Source: Ilumatobacteraceae bacterium (GTDB lineage: Bacteria > Actinomycetota > Acidimicrobiia > Acidimicrobiales > Ilumatobacteraceae). From it: a stretch of 9,339 bases of DNA. The notes under the pieces were generated by a model. That model was not told where the DNA came from. It saw only the letters and a list, made by a program, of their open reading frames with translations, and made no database searches. This document shows positions 6,253 to 9,339 of the stretch, piece by piece (the stretch's first letter is position 1; each line of letters begins with the position of its first letter). The translations under genes and the position numbers were made by a program. The stretch lies in NCBI GenBank assembly GCA_030727685.1, contig JANRBC010000016.1:1-9339 (forward strand). Reading direction: 5' to 3'.

Positions 6253-6693
6253 TTAATACTTCGGCACGCGGCGCTGATACGTCGCGCCGATAAGTGGCGA
6301 ACTCAAAATAAAGTCGGCGCTTGCTCGGTTGCAGGCAACCGGAATATTCCAGACAACGGCAATGCGCAACAAAGCCCGAATGTCAGGGTCGTGCGGTTGT
6401 GGTTCGAGTGGGTCCCAAAAGAAGAGCAAAATATCGATGCCGGCCTCAGAGATTCGTGCGCCGATTTGTTGATCGCCACCAAGTGGCCCACTGCGCATGC
6501 GCTCAATTTTCAGCCCCGTGCTGTCGGCAATTAGTTTGCCAGTTGAGCCGGTTGCGATGAGCGTATGTCGATTCAGTTCGTCTTTGTGTTCGGTTGCCCA
6601 CTCGAGCATCTCGCGCTTCATGTTGTCGTGAGCGACCAAAGCGATGCGTTTGTTGGCTGGGCTCTCGATGTTTATCATTTCATTGGAGGTCAT
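6253..6693 (-). CDS. mgsA: Methylglyoxal synthase
   Basis: Converts dihydroxyacetone phosphate to methylglyoxal and phosphate, a bypass of lower glycolysis used when phosphate is scarce or sugar phosphates build up; cytosolic. The 146-aa protein keeps every active-site residue of the E. coli enzyme at an offset of +3: H22, D23, D74 in GGDQQ, D94, H101 in PHDPD, and D104. The block FFWDPLEPQPHDPDIRALLR (91-110) and the ending WNIPVACN..ADF also match. The start is uncertain: ATG at 6693, or the in-frame ATG at 6678 (residue 6); neither has a ribosome site, and both leave the conserved core intact. The gene is head to head with the alkyltransferase gene, with 2 bases between the two ATGs, so its promoter must lie inside that neighbour's coding sequence. 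Confidence 0.95.
   Translation of the reverse strand: MTSNEMINIESPANKRIALVAHDNMKREMLEWATEHKDELNRHTLIATGSTGKLIADSTGLKIERMRSGPLGGDQQIGARISEAGIDILLFFWDPLEPQPHDPDIRALLRIAVVWNIPVACNRASADFILSSPLIGATYQRRVPKY
6650..6690 (+). promoter_or_regulatory. Promoter and ribosome site of ogt, inside the mgsA 5' coding region
   Basis: TTGTTG (6650-6655) and TATCAT (6673-6678) are separated by 17 bases. The -10 matches TATAAT at five of six bases; the -35 keeps only the TTG. A start about 7 bases after the -10 would be near 6685, exactly where the strong ribosome site GGAGGT (6685-6690) begins, 5 bases before the ogt ATG at 6696. The whole element overlaps the first codons of the opposite-strand methylglyoxal synthase. 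The ribosome site is firm; the promoter is a good guess. Confidence 0.5.
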
Positions 6694-6695
6694 AA

Positions 6696-7190
6696 ATGAA
6701 GGCTAGAGCAAAACTCAACGCAGACTTGACTGCATCGCGAGTGATCGTGACACCAATTGGCAGTCTCACTTTGGTTGCATCGCCAAAGGGTTTGCAACAG
6801 GTGATTTTTGGTGCAAAGAAGTTGTCGACTGCAAAAAGTGTTTCAAGCAAAGCAAGTGTCCATCTCACACAAACCGAAAGACAGTTGCGTGAATATTTTG
6901 CCGGCAAACGCAAGAAGTTTTCGATCAAACTCGATATCTCGGGCACTGAATTTCAAGAATCAGTTTGGTATGCGCTCAACAAAATTGCGTACGGCAAGAC
7001 AGTTTCATATGCGCAACAAGCAAAACTTGTGCGCAAACCAAAAGCATTTCGTGCAGTCGGTTCGGCGAACGGCAAGAACCCTGTTGCAATTATTCTTCCG
7101 TGCCATCGTGTGATTGCTTCGAATGGCACACTCGGTGGTTATGGCGGTGGGTTGTCTATCAAACGCAAGTTGCTGGCACTCGAGAACTAG
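6696..7190 (+). CDS. ogt: Methylated-DNA--[protein]-cysteine S-methyltransferase
   Basis: Suicide DNA-repair protein that moves an alkyl group from O6-alkylguanine (or O4-alkylthymine) onto its own cysteine; 164 aa, normal for Ogt/AGT. The active site is PCHRV (135-139) with acceptor C136. RAVGSANGKNP (119-129) holds the arginine finger R119 and the asparagine N128 that caps the active-site turn. FQESVWYAL (86-94) begins the helix-turn-helix domain, and GGYGGGLSIKRKLLALE closes it. There is no Ada-type N-terminal regulatory domain. A strong GGAGGT ribosome site precedes the ATG. It is divergent from methylglyoxal synthase and convergent with the metal ABC ATPase, sharing the CTAG at 7187-7190 for both stop codons. 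Confidence 0.96.
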   Translation: MKARAKLNADLTASRVIVTPIGSLTLVASPKGLQQVIFGAKKLSTAKSVSSKASVHLTQTERQLREYFAGKRKKFSIKLDISGTEFQESVWYALNKIAYGKTVSYAQQAKLVRKPKAFRAVGSANGKNPVAIILPCHRVIASNGTLGGYGGGLSIKRKLLALEN

Positions 7191-7915
7191 TGCGGCTGGG
7201 TGAAGCCGAAACACTCGCGCAAATATTCGTCGCGCAATGCAACTTCTGGTTTGCCGATCGAGACGACACGCTGAGCCAACAGCATCACAGTGTTGGCACT
7301 TTCAGCGTCTTGCAATTCGTGAGTTGCCATCACGACTGTGACACCGCGCGCTCGTTCACTGGCGATTAGGTCGGCAACAAGTTTGCGGCCGTTAATGTCT
7401 AGGCCCGCAGTTGGTTCATCGAGCAACAAGACTTCGGCTTGTCGGGTTAAAACTTGCGCCAGGTGAGTGCGTTGTTGCTGGCCACCAGATAAATCTCGAA
7501 TCGGGTCGTTGGCCTGCGATTCGATGCCTGTGAGGCGCATTGAACTTTCGACGATTTGGTTGTCGTGAGTAGTCGGTTTTTTGAAGAGTCCGAGATGAGC
7601 GAACCTGCCCATCGCAACGACATCTCGAACGCGCAGCGGCAAAGTGTGAGTTGATACTGGATGTTGCGGTAGATAGGCCACGCGCTTGGGTAAAGAGCCA
7701 GTCGCAGCGCCGAGAATTTCAAGGTCACCATTAACTGGCTGTAGCAGGCCAGCCAATGTTTTTAAGATCGTCGATTTGCCAGAACCGTTGGTGCCGATCA
7801 ACACCAAGAGTTCGCCAGGTTGCATGCTGAGCGATATATCGCTGACAATCGGAAACTTTGAGTAGCCGACTGCAAGACGCTCAGTCTTGATCGTGAACTC
7901 AGCAGTACTAATCAT
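7187..7915 (-). CDS. Metal ABC transporter ATP-binding protein (zinc/manganese type)
   Basis: Cytosolic ATPase that drives import of a divalent metal, probably zinc or manganese; 242 aa. Walker A is GTNGSGKST (41-49), Q-loop Q84 in YLPQH, signature LSGGQQQR (142-149), Walker B LLLDEP (163-168), D-loop GLD and switch H199 in MATHE. All are intact. Family placement (ZnuC/MntB/TroB cluster) follows from the adjacent ABC-3 permease and TroA-like binding protein. Its ATG overlaps the permease stop in an ATGA (7912-7915), and no separate ribosome site is seen, so translation is probably coupled. It is the last gene of the operon. Its stop overlaps the convergent ogt stop. Which metal is carried cannot be read from this subunit. 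Confidence 0.93.
   Translation of the reverse strand: MISTAEFTIKTERLAVGYSKFPIVSDISLSMQPGELLVLIGTNGSGKSTILKTLAGLLQPVNGDLEILGAATGSLPKRVAYLPQHPVSTHTLPLRVRDVVAMGRFAHLGLFKKPTTHDNQIVESSMRLTGIESQANDPIRDLSGGQQQRTHLAQVLTRQAEVLLLDEPTAGLDINGRKLVADLIASERARGVTVVMATHELQDAESANTVMLLAQRVVSIGKPEVALRDEYLRECFGFTQPH
7912..7915 (-). other. ATGA stop/start overlap coupling permease and ATPase
   Basis: On the minus strand the four bases ATGA contain both the ATG of the ATPase and the TGA of the permease. This is the classic arrangement for translational coupling and supports co-expression of the two transporter subunits. Confidence 0.85.
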
Positions 7916-8808
7916 CTGACGTGTGACCCAGCATGACTGTGTGGATGTTCGTGCTCTTCATGGCTATTGTCGGCGATCGCTTTTTTGATTTCTGTATAGG
8001 TTGCGGCTGCGGCAAAGATCAGCACGGTTGTCAGCACGATGCTGGCACCCGCGGCGAGGTCGAAGTGATAGCTGATTAGCAAACCAACATAAGTTGAGAT
8101 TGACCCAACCAAAGAGGCGATCAGCATCACCGTTGAGATGCGGCGTGCAAATAGTGCACCAGTTGCAGCAGGGGCAATCAGCATGCCAAGAACCAACAAC
8201 GTGCCGACTGTTTGAAAACTGGCGATGACCGTAATGGCAACGATCATCAACATCAGGTTTTGAAACAGGCGACTAGAGAAACCTGAAGTCTTGGCCAAGC
8301 CTTCATCGACGCAGAGCAACAAAAATGGTCGTCGTGCGATGAATGCAACGACAGCGACAATAACCAGTGCGACGAATTGCAGAACTAGGTCACCAGAGTT
8401 GACGCCAAGTAATTCGCCGAACAAAATTCTCGAAAGATCACCGACAAAAGTGCGAGAACGAGAAGTGATCATCACGCCAAGTGCCAGCATGCCGACGAAA
8501 AGCAAACCAATTGCGGTGTCGCCCGATAGGCGAAACCGTCGTGAGACAACGCTGACACCAGCCATCATCACGAGCGAACCAACGGCAGCGCCAATCACGC
8601 CCGAGACACCCAAAAGCATTGCCGTGGCGATGCCAGGCAATACGCCGTGGGCGAGTGCATCGCCAATAAATGCGAGACCACGCAAGACAACGAAAGTGCC
8701 GGCGATCGCACAAGTGAAGGCGACGAGAATGCCGGCAACTAGCGAGAGCCTCAAGAACTCGTTGTTGGCGAATGGCTCGATGAACATGCTGTTATTGAGC
8801 CAACTCAC
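7912..8808 (-). CDS. Metal ABC transporter permease, ABC-3 family, with His-rich tail
   Basis: Membrane channel of the metal importer, 298 aa with about eight or nine hydrophobic segments. FIGDALAHGVLPGIA (47-61) and TLLVLGMLIAPAATGALF (203-220) are the conserved family blocks; the latter includes the coupling region. The C-terminal 16 residues hold six histidines (H283, 286, 288, 290, 292, 296) in HEEHEHPHSHAGSH, a likely metal-binding tail, by topology probably cytosolic. The GTG at 8808 has no ribosome site, and 27 bases separate it from the binding-protein stop. TACTGT (complement of 8816-8821) ends 7 bases upstream and could serve a secondary leaderless start. An ATG at 8787 is the alternative start (residue 8). 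The stop overlaps the ATPase ATG. Zinc is the most likely substrate given the histidines, but manganese or iron are possible. Confidence 0.93.
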   Translation of the reverse strand: MSWLNNSMFIEPFANNEFLRLSLVAGILVAFTCAIAGTFVVLRGLAFIGDALAHGVLPGIATAMLLGVSGVIGAAVGSLVMMAGVSVVSRRFRLSGDTAIGLLFVGMLALGVMITSRSRTFVGDLSRILFGELLGVNSGDLVLQFVALVIVAVVAFIARRPFLLLCVDEGLAKTSGFSSRLFQNLMLMIVAITVIASFQTVGTLLVLGMLIAPAATGALFARRISTVMLIASLVGSISTYVGLLISYHFDLAAGASIVLTTVLIFAAAATYTEIKKAIADNSHEEHEHPHSHAGSHVR

Positions 8809-8835
8809 GTTTACAACAGTAATGACTGATACGAG

Positions 8836-9339
8836 TTAGCCGAGTGCTTCTGCAATTTGATTAGTCAACTTGAGAATGAACTCTTGGTAGTTCGCAGCGC
8901 CGTCGAGATAGTGAGTTGAAAGCGTGACGGCTTTTATGCCGAGTTCTTTGGCAAGTTGAGTTGCCGTGTCTGGTGAGACGCCAAGACCCGTGAAAATTGC
9001 CGGCACTTTATTTTGCTCGACTTGTTTTTTGAGTTCGGCTATTTCACCGGCAGTGGCCTCGGAGGTGGTTGTAAATGACGGAATGATCACGCCGATTACT
9101 TCGCAACCATATCGGTCGGCGAAGTAGCCCATCTCGTCGTGGCCACTAACGAGGTTGCATTCGCCAAGACCGTTGATGATTGACTCAACTTCGCCGTCGA
9201 GATCTTGCAATTTTGTCGTGAGGGCTGTTGCCTCGGCCGAGAGATCTGCGCCTGTTGCTTGGCTAAGCGCAGTTGTCAGTGCCGGAAGCATTTCGAGCAT
9301 TGTCGCAGGAGATAGCCAAAGGTGTGGGTCGCCACTGCC
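8836..9339 (-). CDS. Metal ABC transporter substrate-binding protein (TroA/ZnuA family), 5' truncated
   Basis: Extracytoplasmic binding protein that delivers metal to the permease; the last 167 residues are visible and the frame runs off the right edge. The ATG at 9300 is internal, because the upstream in-frame codons to the edge read DPHLWLSP, the conserved block with a metal-ligand histidine (visible residue 6). A second ligand histidine lies in SGHDEMGYF (visible residue 67). The family's usual FTE is FTG here (visible G118), and the usual T-D ligand position near the C-terminus reads T-H (visible H143). The missing part, probably some 130-140 residues, should contain the signal peptide or lipobox and the first ligand. 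Cluster order binding protein, permease, ATPase is standard; any Zur or MntR operator would lie beyond the edge. Confidence 0.9.
   Translation of the reverse strand, partial: GSGDPHLWLSPATMLEMLPALTTALSQATGADLSAEATALTTKLQDLDGEVESIINGLGECNLVSGHDEMGYFADRYGCEVIGVIIPSFTTTSEATAGEIAELKKQVEQNKVPAIFTGLGVSPDTATQLAKELGIKAVTLSTHYLDGAANYQEFILKLTNQIAEALG

Noticed and set aside
6269..6289. Inverted repeat CGGCGC / GCGCCG with a 9-base loop near the mgsA 3' end, as a terminator
   Set aside because: The stem is only six pairs, lies within the mgsA coding sequence and has no adjacent T-run on either strand.
8809..8835. Possible Zur or MntR operator between the binding-protein and permease genes
   Set aside because: I see no palindrome of the expected form in these 27 bases, and it is an intra-operon gap; an operator would be expected upstream of the binding-protein gene, beyond the window.
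8291..8839. 182-codon plus-strand open frame opposite the metal permease
   Set aside because: Composition dominated by T, P, S and A and no domain; it arises from the hydrophobic codons of the permease on the other strand.

Overview
The window is a compact, gene-dense stretch of bacterial chromosome with roughly balanced base composition. It carries thirteen protein genes, one of them cut by the right edge. I see no RNA genes, mobile elements or CRISPR arrays, and no gene-free gap reaches 100 bases. The gene content points to an actinobacterium, most likely of the class Acidimicrobiia (freshwater or marine Ilumatobacter-like lineages). The evidence is the actinobacterial trio of MSMEG_4193-type phosphatase, DUF3090 and SCO1664-type protein, a family 5 uracil-DNA glycosylase, and an F420-dehydrogenase-type iron-sulfur flavoprotein. 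The class-level placement is inference.

Layout from left to right. (1) 21-1883, minus strand: an operon read phosphatase-fold protein, then DUF3090, then SCO1664 family, with short or overlapping junctions. (2) 1926-2594, plus: family 5 uracil-DNA glycosylase, divergent from that operon. (3) 2597-4587, minus: an FrhB-type iron-sulfur/flavin oxidoreductase followed 8 bases later by a TauE/SafE permease. (4) 4671-6249, plus: an acyl-CoA dehydrogenase and a DUF805 membrane protein. (5) 6253-6693, minus: methylglyoxal synthase, head to head with (6) 6696-7190, plus: O6-alkylguanine-DNA alkyltransferase; only 2 bases separate their start codons. (7) 7187-9339, minus: a zinc/manganese-type ABC transporter operon in the order binding protein (truncated), permease, ATPase.

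Functionally the region mixes base repair (uracil and alkylguanine removal), fatty-acid or steroid acyl-CoA oxidation, production of methylglyoxal from dihydroxyacetone phosphate, anion export, metal uptake and one poorly understood conserved actinobacterial operon. That operon is the best candidate for an undescribed system. It pairs a protein with the hallmarks of a PI3/4-kinase/HipA-like fold with a histidine phosphatase and a small protein ending in a probable zinc knuckle. From memory, in mycobacteria the same trio lies close to mshC, the mycothiol ligase that acts on an inositol-containing substrate. No gene here is a clear novelty on its own; the findings below are leads, not demonstrations.
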